Part shown: one piece after another, positions 9,749 through 20,072 of the stretch | How the letters are laid out: each line of letters starts with the position of its first letter | Position numbering within the stretch: position 1 is the stretch's first letter | Source: Davidsoniella eucalypti | Taxonomy: Eukaryota > Ascomycota > Sordariomycetes > Microascales > Ceratocystidaceae | Reading direction: 5' to 3' | DNA: 64,000 nt | NCBI GenBank assembly: GCA_004009845.1 | Contig: RMBW01000014.1 | Location: 368,426-432,425, forward strand | Position numbers and translations under genes: made by a program | The notes under the pieces: model-generated | What the model saw: only the letters and a program-made list of their open reading frames with translations | Database searches by the model: none | What the model was told of the DNA's origin: nothing

Positions 9749-12700
9749 TTAATACTCATCAGGGACAGAACCAGGAAGCAGAGCTTTGCTACCCAGACGC
9801 TGGTAGTCTCCACCCTCATCACCCTTTGACTGCTCTATTTTAGCCCGCGCAATGTCAAGCTTCTCTTGAGCCATTGCGGCCTCTGACTTGTTTGTGCTTT
9901 TGCAAGCCAAACGAAGGTCATCAAGATGCTGCCCAACAGCACCAAACGGGTTTTTCTTCATAGTAGAACTAGAAGCTTCGGTCAGGCTAGTTCTATCAGT
10001 GCTTCCACGTGAAAACATAGTGGCGGAACTAAAGTTGCGGCTAGAAGTATAGCTACGAAGCTTGGGGTTCTTTCCAACGTCATAACCCACGTCTACCTTG
10101 ACGAACGGGTACACAACGGGGCTAGCGCGATATTCAGCTAATTGGTCTGTCTCATTCGGCTGTCGATGGTAGGTCATCGGAGTCTCCTCTGCCCTCTCAT
10201 CTTCGGGCGATAGCTTGGAAGTATTTTCTGTCGGTGAGAAAACCCCTTCACGGTAGAGCTTCTGTTTCTCTTCTATGACGCGAATCTCTTCATAGCTCAT
10301 GTGTAGCGGCCAAGCCTTGGACGTAAACTCATCTTTCATCTCCTGGGTAGCAGTTTTCCCAATGCCATATGGCCATGGGGCATTAGGAATCGGCGTCACG
10401 AATCGGGGTTTCGAACCAATAGCGGCAGCTTGGCGTTGAGCCAGTTCCTTATCAACTTTAGCCATCGGAGGCTTCATTCTACCACTGCCCAATGGCTCAA
10501 ACATCAAACTTCGGTTGGATCTTTCAACGGACTGTGGGTTGATGGGCCAAGAGGCTCCAAGAGATTTCTTTGCGTACTCTGGGACGTTTTCTTCAAAAGA
10601 GCAATAATCACAATGCTGGTTCTGGCCATGCTCGAACTTGTGAGAATAGTAGCAACGGGTATGTTGCAAATTCCGAGCCGGAGTAGGCAACGGCGTTGCA
10701 AGAGGGGCTGTTTGAGCCACAGGCTGCTGCCGATTGAGTGAGGTACCCTGACCGTATGTGATGCCCATAGCATGCTGGGACTCAAGCGGCTGCTGCGACC
10801 GGCTGCCACTACCTACAATGCCTTGACCACCATATTGCGAAAAGCTACGAGTGGGGGTCTGCATCCCCATGGGCACGGAGGAGGATGGCATAATGCCAAG
10901 CTGGTTGGAGGGCTGGGGCCCAGCACTAATAGCAGGTTGGATGTCATTGTTGTTGCTGGCGGAGTTATAATATCCATCACCAGACGCCATCTTGTCTTGA
11001 GCGTGATGCGCATGAGAAGAACCAATCTGGCCGAACCCGGGACGATGAATCTGGGTTGGTAGTGGGCTAGGAAGCGGGTTTGAGCGTGAACCGGCGCTAG
11101 GGGTGGTGTAGGCTTGAGACTGGCTCGCCGGAGTCTGGGTGGGATGGTTTATGCCGGCCGTGTTGGCAAAGGTGGCATAGCTAGTAGCCATTCTATTGGA
11201 ATGATGGCTAGAGCCAGAAGGATAGATGCGTCCCTGTTGAGAATGGGGTTTCATGTCGATATTAGCGTTCTGGTGGTTGGAAACTAATGAGGTTGTGCTG
11301 TAGAGAGGCATTGTTGATGGAACTTTGTAAGGTAAAAGGAGTGGGTGGGCTATAGTAGGTTTTTTTGTTTTTTTTGTGTTGTTGTTTTGACTTACAGTAT
11401 CGGAAATGGCAGTCCCGGGAATTTCGGCAGAATAGTCAACGGAAGTGAAGGCAGGTGCGGCCGTGCGGCCCACATAACCGTTTTGTGCGTTGCTCAACGT
11501 AAAGTTGGCCGTGTTGTCAGGGCCGATACCCTTATGGCCGGACATGGCAGTTGCCTTGCGTTCCATGCCCCAGAAACTAGATTGGCCAGTAGAGAACTGT
11601 GCATTGCCGTCGCTATTGCCATCGTCATTGCCGAAGATAACGGCAGGTGCAGGCGTAGGCGAGGCCACAGAATACAAAGAAGTAGGCTCACCACCGGTAA
11701 ATGTGGCGTCATAGATGTTATAGTCCTTTGTGGTGGACTGGAAACTGTTGACTGGTTCCTGAGGCTCCAGGTTTTTTATGCGACTGGCGTAGCTTTCAGC
11801 CAAAGCAAAGCCGGCCGCTACGGTGGATAGTGTATCCAATGCCGAAACATTCATCTCGGATGATGAGGGTCCCTCAACAGACTCAGTCTCTATGACTGAC
11901 TCCAAAGCGGGCTGTGCCTCGCCCAGACTATGATGAGAAGGGGCAGTAGAATCAATAGTAGCCATACCTACATTAGTAGAGCCCGGGCCGTTATCGGAGG
12001 AGAAACCAGGCCGGGTGGGGGTGTTGGCAGATGCGCCGCTGTTGTAAGAAGTGCTCTTTGATGATGACCTACGACGGCGTCGAGAGTGTCGGTTCCGACG
12101 ACGAGAGGAGGAGGGACTACCGGCCAAAGGCATGTTTCTGTTGTTGTTGCAGCTGTTGTTGTTATTACTGATACCCTGGGAACCCGAAGCGGCTCCCAAA
12201 GCATGAGTGCGGATGGGAATGCTTTGAGGCATGGCACCAGTAGAGTGAGATGCAAAGGACATAGAAGCACGATGCTGAGATGCGGGTGTCTTTGAAGCGG
12301 AGCTCTTTGGATCGGGAGGCATCGAAGCAAAAAGAGGCGATGCAGATTGTTTGGGGAAAGCAATAAGCAAAGGAGAAAAACAAAAAGAAGGAGAAGGGGG
12401 AGAAGGGAAAACAAAAGAGAGGGGGCGAGAGTCTCCTCCATACCGACCCGCCGTTTGTTTCTTGTCTCTAGACTTTTGATGGTCCAAAACCGGAAGGACC
12501 GTGGAACGGCAGGAGCCAAATTGCTTCCCAAAATTATCGTGGCTCAATTCTGGCACAACTTTGGCCTCTATATCTTTGCTTGCAAGCTTAGGCTTTCCTT
12601 TTGCCTTCGGCTGATTTGTCTCCTTATTGCCTACTTTTGACATCGACTTCGTCCTAACCTTTGAGCCTGCCGATAACGAGACTTCCTTTGCCTCGGCGTT

Positions 12701-13533
12701 TACATTATCTAGAAAGTTTGGATAGTCAGCGAGCTTCTCTTTTCCTTTGGATAACAGAGTGACTTACTAGAAAGTTTCTTGCCAGATAGTTTAGCTTTAC
12801 TTCCAGCTTTGCCATCTGTCGACAAATTAGACTTGCGTGATATAGTTGCGGCAGCTGCCGTCTTAGCAGCCTTCCAGTTTGCTATCCGTCGTACAGTACG
12901 CTCTTCACGAGGTGAGGTACTGCAAGAGAGAAGCGAGCACGAGAGGGCGCAAACAGACTGGCGAGGAGGTCCTTGAAAACCTGTGTCTGTGACTGGACGC
13001 TTGCCTGCCATTTTAGCAGAGAGGGCTGGTACAATTGAGTGGCTATTCCCAAACTCATAAGATGCCTCACGAAGAGTAGAATTAAAGCCCGATGTTTCGT
13101 AAAAAGGGCCGCTCGAGGTAGGGTCTCTAAGTGTAGGAAAAGTCTTAGTAGACTTGAAGCCAGGACCTCCAAAGATAGGACACTTGGAGATACGCTCTCC
13201 GGGGGTAGGAGGGGCCTGGGGAGCAGACTTGAGGGCAGGACCTTCAATGGCAGAGTCTCTAAGAACAGGGATCGTGTGAGGAGTGGAGTTGAAGCCAAGG
13301 CCTTCAAAAACAGGATCTCTCAAATCAGGTTTTTCAAAGGTAGGGGGAGCCTGGGTAGGAGACTCTCGAGCCTCGGGATAAACATCGTCTACAACTTTGA
13401 AGCCGCACTTTCTCATGTAGAACTCGAGAGATAGCCGAGCGTGGAGGAGTCTTTCCATGACGGCGTTGATCTCTTCCTTGGTCACATGCCTCAGGCGAGA
13501 GGTTTCAGCCTTGTAATGCTGGTTTGCCTCCAT
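9749..13533 (-). CDS. Unrecognised large disordered protein with Arg-rich stretch and Cys/His motif
   Basis: I do not recognise this gene. Model: exons 13533-12768 and 12708-9749, joined by a 59-nt intron (GTAAGT donor, CTGAC branch site, TTCTAG acceptor) that keeps one frame across two otherwise separate open frames, giving 1241 aa. The start is the ATG at 13533; an in-frame ATG at 13581 is possible. Visible parts: a helical N-terminus (1-45); four imperfect about 20-residue repeats (66-152) with LRD and GPGF/GLGF-type cores; basic Ala/Lys-rich 215-255; an RRRRR/Ser stretch near 450, resembling a nuclear signal or RS-like region; long Ser/Asn/Gln/Pro-rich disorder; a compact C-x3-H-x3-H-x4-H-C-x2-C cluster near 941-958 that could bind zinc; and a charged helical C-terminus with a MSYEEIRVIEEKQKL segment. 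The weak point is 12325-12440, a pyrimidine-rich stretch that reads in frame but looks like a promoter or intron, so the model could be two genes. Function unknown. Confidence 0.72.
13078..13338 (-). repeat. Four imperfect about 20-residue coding repeats
   Basis: Residues 66-152 of the unrecognised protein contain four units of 20-23 residues with alternating PxLRD and G-P/L-G-F-x-S-T cores. The DNA shows matching similarity, for example repeated GGAxxTTCAA and AGGxTCTCTAAG-like pieces. This points to internal duplication followed by drift. Confidence 0.6.
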
Positions 13534-14673
13534 TTTGGCTAGCTGTATCACCAAAAAAAAGGGACCAACAATAGAAGACAAACTTGAGACAAAAGACTGA
13601 GTATACGATGCTGAATGTTTTCTCGCTTTTCGTTTTTTGGGGGGGGGGGGTTCTTTTGGGCGGAAGTATCAGTTCGGGAAGCAATTCGCCAGTATGATAC
13701 CAACTAATATTAGTTTCAGACTAAGTCTGGATGCAGAGAATAGTGATGAATGCTCGATAACGGCAAAAATGCAGAATAGACGGTTGCGCCTGTGGTCTAG
13801 CAGCTGGAATGGTTTACTCCACGACGAAGAGGGTGGAAACAAGAAAGGATATCAGCAAGTTGATAGCCGTAAAGATAATGATCAGAATCAGAAGATAGGT
13901 GCGGATCAAGTCGCTAACTGAAGTCAGGTTAGATACCAGACAGACAAATAGTTTAGGAATCCGAAGAAGAAGACGAGATGAAGAAGATCCATCAAGGATG
14001 TTAACGGCGTTGTCTAGGGCTTTGTGTTAATCAGTATGGCAATGATCGCAAAAGCTCGGAAATATTGAAGCAGAAAGTAAAAGCAAGTTGGACAAGCCAG
14101 TGTACAAGCCAAAGTCGGTATTAAGAGTCTTTACATCCAAGCTTTTCAGTTCCAACCTAGCATAGATATGACTAGTGTAACTAAATTATCGGTGATACAA
14201 AGTCCTAAAAAGCTACCGAAAAAGGCGTTATAAGTGAATGTGGGGCAAGATAAAGACGGGGCTAATGGTAATATAAGAGGAACTTTATGGCATTCTATGT
14301 ATATAATGCCATGATTGATTCATATACTTACTAGTCTGAAAATTGCCCGCCTTTTAATTTTACGAGTGGATAGATATTTCACTACAGGGCATAGTTAGTT
14401 GGCTCAAACTCCCCCGCGAAGACTAATTTACCAATATCGCAAGTCCCTACACCCAGTCGAACTCAAGTATAAGGTAAAAAGAGGTCGTGATGGCAATAAA
14501 CTTACACTACTTGAGGTGTAGAGTCTTAGTGGAGCAAAGAAACCGAGTAGTGGTAATTGTGAGGGAAGATCCATAAAGATCTATACTTTTTCTTCAGAAT
14601 CTAAGTTTCCAGTGGCAATAAAACGTTAGCATCTCCTTCACAGTATTCAAGGCTAAGAAAATCGTGGGACGAA
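13534..14673. other. Intergenic between two minus-strand genes
   Basis: 1.1 kb without a supportable gene. It holds a 12-base G run at 13639-13650 just upstream of the large gene, and several GTAAGT/TAG pairs on the minus strand. One pair (donor at 14681, acceptor at 14601) would splice the upstream gene to an alternative five-residue tail ending at 14581. Confidence 0.5.
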
Positions 14674-15778
14674 CTACTTACTAGACTGCGGACTAGCAAT
14701 GGATGGCATGTAAAAGCTGAGACGGGACTTGGCTCTGAATAGTCGTGATTCTTTTTGAGTAGAAACCTGGCTAGAGGATGGCAATATTGAATTGGTGGTG
14801 GGATAGACAAGATGATCTCCAGAGCTAGCAAAATGGGCTGGGACAACCCTATCCTCCGAGCGAGATAACTGTTCAGCCTGACCCAATTGAGGCTAGATGA
14901 CAATTAGTTGAATGCCCAGGCTAGAAATATTGATGAAGGATGATACGAGACAAGAATGATGGATGAGTAGTGATGAATTGATAAACATACCTTGACAAGC
15001 TGATGAAATGACGAAATTGATGAGAAGGGATGGCTTGCAGAATTCGTGTTCTGCAAGCCGTTGATGGTAGCAGGAGTGTGCTCCTTGAGCTTGATGCGTT
15101 TACGAGCAGATTGGTTGATGGCAGTGCGGATGGTAGAAGCAGAAGATGAAGTAGAGTATGGAGGTTGCGGGTGAGGAGGAAAAGAAAAAGAAAAAGAAGA
15201 CAGAGTTTTCCAGGCTGGGATTTTTGGGGGGATAGAGGGTGGGATAGGCTGGTTGTCCCACGCAGAAGAGGAAGGAGAGACACTAGAAGGGCCGCTATGG
15301 TGACTTCCTTTACTAGGCTTTCTTAGAGAGAGATATGGGTCTTGTAATTCACTTCCCTGTAGTATGTATCAGTCAGTACCTTGCGCACAAAAATATAGCC
15401 CACAATTTAATTTCAATAGGTCAACTTACCGGCACACGGGTCCACCATCCGGCATCCAGATAGGCCAATCGAAGGTCTGCCTGGGGGCACTCAAGGTAAA
15501 CATTGGGATTGGCAGGTAGCTCGTTGTTGCCCATAACCCAAGCCTGGGTTTCTAGTAGCTTGTTACAAGTATTGGGAGGTGCTTTGTGAGGCCGGCCGGC
15601 GTGGAGAGCCTTTGCCTCTTGGGTAGCATCGATATAGCGTGGCATCAAGTCATCGAAGCCAGGAGGTGGGAACACTAGCTTGAGGCATATGTCAATCTAG
15701 ATGGAACTTGTCAGTCAGTACAACAGATACAGAACAACGGGCTTAGTTCTGTATATAGTATATGTAGAGACGCACCAT
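14674..15778 (-). CDS. Unrecognised protein with KRIKLKE nuclear-type motif, four exons
   Basis: I do not recognise this gene. Model on the minus strand: 15778-15776 (ATG only), 15696-15430, 15356-14991, 14892-14674, giving 284 aa. The introns (79, 73 and 98 nt; donors GTGCGT, GTAAGT, GTATGT; acceptors CTAG, ACAG, CTAG) are all phase 0. An ATG-only first exon is unusual but is required, because reading through the first donor meets a stop after 11 codons. Residues 2-90 look like a small folded domain rich in Trp, Pro and Cys (LVFPPPGFDDLMPRY, LETQAWVMGNNELP, YLDAGWWTRVP). Residues 91-210 are Ser/Pro-rich and disordered and contain SARKRIKLKEH, which resembles a Myc-type nuclear localisation signal. 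The last exon is also disordered. An alternative last splice at 14681 changes the tail. Its neighbour on the same strand is the other unrecognised gene, 1.1 kb downstream. Confidence 0.65.
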
Positions 15779-17626
15779 CTTGTGGGGATAAGTCAACAAT
15801 AGTATAGCAGGTTTCGTGTCGAGAGACATAAGGTCGTGACTGAGTACAGAAGTTGTCGTGTTCGTCTCCGGTGATTATTTCACGGTATTTATAAAATGGT
15901 TTAGAGTTCGAGTTCGATGTAATGTTATAATTTTGAAGTCGAGTGCAAATCGTATAGAATTCTTAGACAAAGATGAAAAGAAAAAAGGATGGTGATGTTT
16001 GAGGGATGAAAAGCCTACAGGCCCCAAACATAAATAAAGCAACCCAAAACAACACTGCAGAAACTTCTCATGATAAATAAAGATTACCTCCGACGAAAGG
16101 ACAGAAAGCCACAACGCATCAACAAACAACCAGATTTGATAGCTAGTATTGGCTAGAGCGCAAACCTTTGTGGGAACGAAAGCACCAGCAAAGCCCCTAA
16201 CGGGAAGCAACACAATAAAAGGAAGTCATACTTGAGTTATCACTATATGCAACTTTTACAGAAAATGCATCACTATAATTCAACCATTGGTAGATACGTA
16301 TCATCATTGAAAAAACTTTCATTATTTAACCACTGTTTCTTCCATCAGCCTTATTTCGTTGGCCTTGTTTTCACTGCGAGCTAACTCTACACCAAAAAAC
16401 CCCTATTCCTAGCCACTATCTTAGTTCTCTGTAAAATTATCCAAAAAGAAAACATAAGAAAGCTGACTGCTTTCTCTTCCTCCTCAATGATAAGAGAAGA
16501 ATCGAATAGAATCAAAACAAATAAACAAAAGGGGAATAAGAAGTCATGTGATGTGTGCTTCAAATTTCTTTTACTTTTGTGGGCTCCTTGGGAAACTACT
16601 TTTGTCAAGAAGTATGGCATAAGATCGTGAGTATAGAATATGGTAATTAGGCAGAAATAAACAAATTTATTAGCATCAGTATAGGCAGAAACCTACTTCT
16701 ATCTAGGAATTGTAGTAATTGTAGCCTTTAGATAGTATGGCAAGGCAGAAAATATTCAGTTTGACATCTCTCTAGTAGTATTCTTAATATTAAATGAATT
16801 TTGCCTTCCCATCAGATAGTATGTCGTTGACTTACACCATTCATCACATGACCTGTGCAACACTACGTACCCGCTTATTGAGTCCTAACAGCGACCGCCC
16901 AATTTGGGAGGTGAACCGTGAACCCTTACTAGCTAATCCACAATCATCTTTAACAAAACAAATGACTTTTTCATTTGTTTTTCAATAAAGACGTAAAATG
17001 ATAAATAAATAAAATGACTTTTTCACGGGAATGAATTATGTCACGAGATGAAAATAAGAATCACTAGACATTTATATATATGATATGTAAAATAGTTTCC
17101 TATTTTTCTATTCTTTTCTTTTGGGACTAAGTTTAAGTTTAAAATAAATGAAGAACTGAAACAGAAAAGGTGTAAAAAGCGCCACTTAGTGATTGAACCA
17201 CTGAATAATATGCGGAGAATTGAATAAGATAAAAAAAAAAGATCAAGTAGATGCATATGCAACAAATTCGCTTGTAGATGCATCTTGGGAATGTGTAGAT
17301 GAACCCCAAAAAAGGAGAAAAAAAAAGATAACAAGGGTAAGGTATAGAAGGATAATTTCAAACGAAATAATAAAAAAAAGATGTAGAAAGAAAGTATTTG
17401 GGAGATTGGGGTATCAACAGATCGGAAGCCATAGCAAAACAACACGGGCATTTCAAATCTCGTCATCTTGAATAGTAAGAAGGAATAAACATGAAGAATG
17501 TACCCAAGGAGGGTAAGAAAGAAAAAAAAGAACGGCAGACAATAGATGAAAGGAAGAAAACAAAAAGAGTGCGAAAAGAAAAGAAAGTCATGAAGTAGAC
17601 TTCAAGTTTTCTTATTTTGACGTCAA
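15779..17626. other. Intergenic, no gene seen
   Basis: 1.85 kb, AT-rich, upstream of one minus-strand gene and downstream of palI. Short open frames on both strands (up to 141 codons at 17041-17466) are Phe/Leu/Ser- or Lys-rich without recognisable motifs. A CRE-like octamer TGACGTCA sits at 17618-17625, directly after the palI stop codon. Confidence 0.55.
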
Positions 17627-20072
17627 TTAACGCCGTCCAGGAAGAGCAAAGTCAGGATTGCTGTTGAGCAGAATATCTTGACGTTGCTGAGTCGGCGAAG
17701 GTCTTCTCGGACCACCGCCGCCGCCTGAAGGACCAACTCCTCCGTTCATGTTATTGCTCTGCATATTGTTCATATTGTTCTGCATATTGTTCATGGGAGG
17801 GCCCTGGGGACCGCCAGGCCCTCTACCTCCGAATGGCGGCATTGGGGGAGCATTAGGGTTCCAGCGAGGGTTGATTCCCCGTTGCGAAATAGAAGTGAAG
17901 TTTGACACATCCGATTCAGCTCCGGGGCTACGCGGGCCGCCGATAGCGGAAATATCGTCAATGGTAACCTCTGGTGGGGGCATCATCATTCCATTGTTTT
18001 GAGCCGGAGTCATGTTGGCATTGCTAGCAAAGCGCGGGTCGATATCCTCGTAGTAAGCTACAGGGGGGGCAACATCCATAGCCTCGTTTTCGTGAATTGT
18101 GGCCGGCGATGGTTGACGGCCCATGGCTAACGGTGCGGGTAGAGCTGAAGGACGCATAGCAGACGACCATCCGTTTGCAGTGTTAGGCTGCATGTAGCTG
18201 GCAGTCACACTGGGGTCGTCCTGGCTGTACTTGCTCACGTCGCTGATGAAGGTCTGGCGGGTTTCGTCGCCTAGACGAGGCTGCTGTAGGTGGTTGGGCA
18301 TTCTAGACGCATCATTGCCATCGTCACGGAGGGCATCGCTGGCCTGCTGTACAGAGGGGGGCATTATGGCGGGGCTGGCGTCCATTTCAATGGCACTAGC
18401 CATGGGGTCGGTCATGGGCGAGACGAGCTGCTCAAGCTCAGCGGGCAGAGGAGGGGGAGACTCGGCTCTGGGTAGGCTCACACGTTTGCTGTCGACACCA
18501 GTGCCAAAGTCGAAGTCCTGAGGCTTGGCGTTGGGGTTCTGAACCTTGAGGGCATTGTAGCTGTCGATAGAGAGCTGACGTTGAGTGTAAGGGATGAAGT
18601 TTGCGTTGTAGCTGTTTTGTCTGTTGGGCGTAGGAGCTGTGTTTTGGCGGACATTGTTAAAGCGGCTGTTGTTGTAGGCATCGTTGGAATAGTTTTCGGT
18701 AGAGTAGCCGGCGTTGTTGTAGTTCTGGTTGTTATAGCCCTGGTTCATGTTATTGTCGTAGCCTTGGTTCATAAGGTCGCCGGGGGGCATGTTATTATAG
18801 CCCTGTTGGCCGTAACCGTTGTCGTTCTGGTAGCCTAGGGGAGGCTGGCGGGTGCCGTTAGGACCATTGTAACCACCGCGGGGACCACCAAAGTTTCCAC
18901 GACCACGTCCAGAGCCACCGCCGCGTCTAGGAGGACTGCCATTGACAGAAGAAGGGCCATAGCCGCCGTTGTTGTAGCCACCGCGGCCATTGCCTCCATC
19001 ATAGCCTCCACGGCCGCGCGAGTTGACACGGTCGAAAGAGGGGTTGCGATTTCCGTTGTACATGTTCTGCTGGTTATCGATAGGGTTGCCGTACTGGTCG
19101 ACCTGGGGAGGAACAGAGCCGGTACGCTGGGGACCGTAGCCTCCCATGTTGACTGATGGGGGGCGGGTGATATCGTTGGGCTGGTTGGCGGAGATCGATC
19201 TCTGCAGAGGGCTCTGCGAAGTAAGCGGGACACGATCATCGCTGGCCTGGCTGAGGGCCTTCTTAGGGCTCTCGAAGGTGGCAAAGGCCGGCAGGCCATC
19301 CGCAGGCTTATCTCCAGCGATTCCCTTAGTGAAGGCGGGTACAGTCGGGACTGGCTCAGGCTCGGCATTGGCGGCCTTGAGGGCATTCTCGCGGTTATAG
19401 TAGTTTTCACCACTCATCTCAGCATGTTCAGCAATGCGCTTCTTTCGCGATTTGCGACTGACTAAAGTGCGGCGCATGGCGCAAGTCATAATTGAGCCAA
19501 GGCCAAGCAAGATAGTCGATCCCAAAACAACGTACGAGCCCCAGCCCAGATGAGGAATGAAGATGAGGACATCGGTTAAGAAGGCAAGCAGGGAGACCAA
19601 GAAGGCCAGGAAGTTCAGAATGGCGACGGCAAGCAAGTACCGCGCAGAGTGAGCAGGCGAGTGGAGATGGGCTACAAAGGCCATGACGAGGGTTACGAGG
19701 GTTAGGAAGCCGGCCACTGGGTGTACGATTAGTAGGGTCGTTAGGGTATCACGAGTACTGCCAGAGAGGTTGAAATCGGAACTGCTGGTTTCCTTGGCTA
19801 TAGGCCTGTTAGTACGAAATAATAAGACTACGGGGGCTGGCCCGAACCTATGGACTTGATAGTTAATTAGGTGGTTGTTACTTACTGACTGAGTACCCGA
19901 TTTCAATGCCACTGCAGTCGTCTCCATTGCAGTAGCCAAAGACGCCGTAATTATAGCCGTCAAATGTGCCCAACGGCACTGCTTTTATAATCGGCGTAGA
20001 GAGAACGGAGAGCACCAAAAGGCCAAAGGCCACCAGCAAAAGCACCGAGACGGGAGTCGCAGGGCGCAGCAT
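17627..20072 (-). CDS. palI: pH-response regulator PalI/Rim9 (SUR7/PalI family membrane protein)
   Basis: A plasma-membrane component of the ambient alkaline pH-sensing (Pal/Rim) pathway. In the known pathway it helps the PalH/Rim21 sensor act at the membrane, upstream of proteolytic activation of PacC. Exons are 20072-19886 and 19797-17627; the 88-nt intron (GTAAGT...CTATAG) splits a Thr codon after its first base. The product is 785 aa. TM1 is at about 7-29; the first extracellular loop carries the family's CNGDDCSGIEIGY cysteine pair; TM2-TM4 lie at about 84-105, 115-142 and 147-168, followed by a basic SRKSRKKR stop-transfer segment. The remaining about 600 residues are a disordered cytoplasmic tail, rich in Gly/Asn/Gln/Tyr, with RGG-type and NQGY-type repeats around 330-450. 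Long low-complexity tails are usual in filamentous-fungal PalI and absent from yeast Rim9. A GCCAAG (PacC-type) hexamer sits about 90 bp upstream of the ATG, too short to mean much. Confidence 0.95.

Noticed and set aside
14581..14682. Extra 3' splice extending the small unknown gene to a stop at 14581
   Set aside because: It changes only the last few residues, and the unspliced frame ends cleanly at 14674; kept as an alternative, not as the model.
13534..14682. The two unrecognised genes being one transcript
   Set aside because: The downstream frame begins at a phase incompatible with the last donor (phase 1 against required phase 0), and no acceptor restores it.
17618..17625. CRE octamer TGACGTCA after the palI stop codon (another at 56644)
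   Set aside because: A position in 3' flanking sequence gives no regulatory reading; two copies in 64 kb are compatible with chance.
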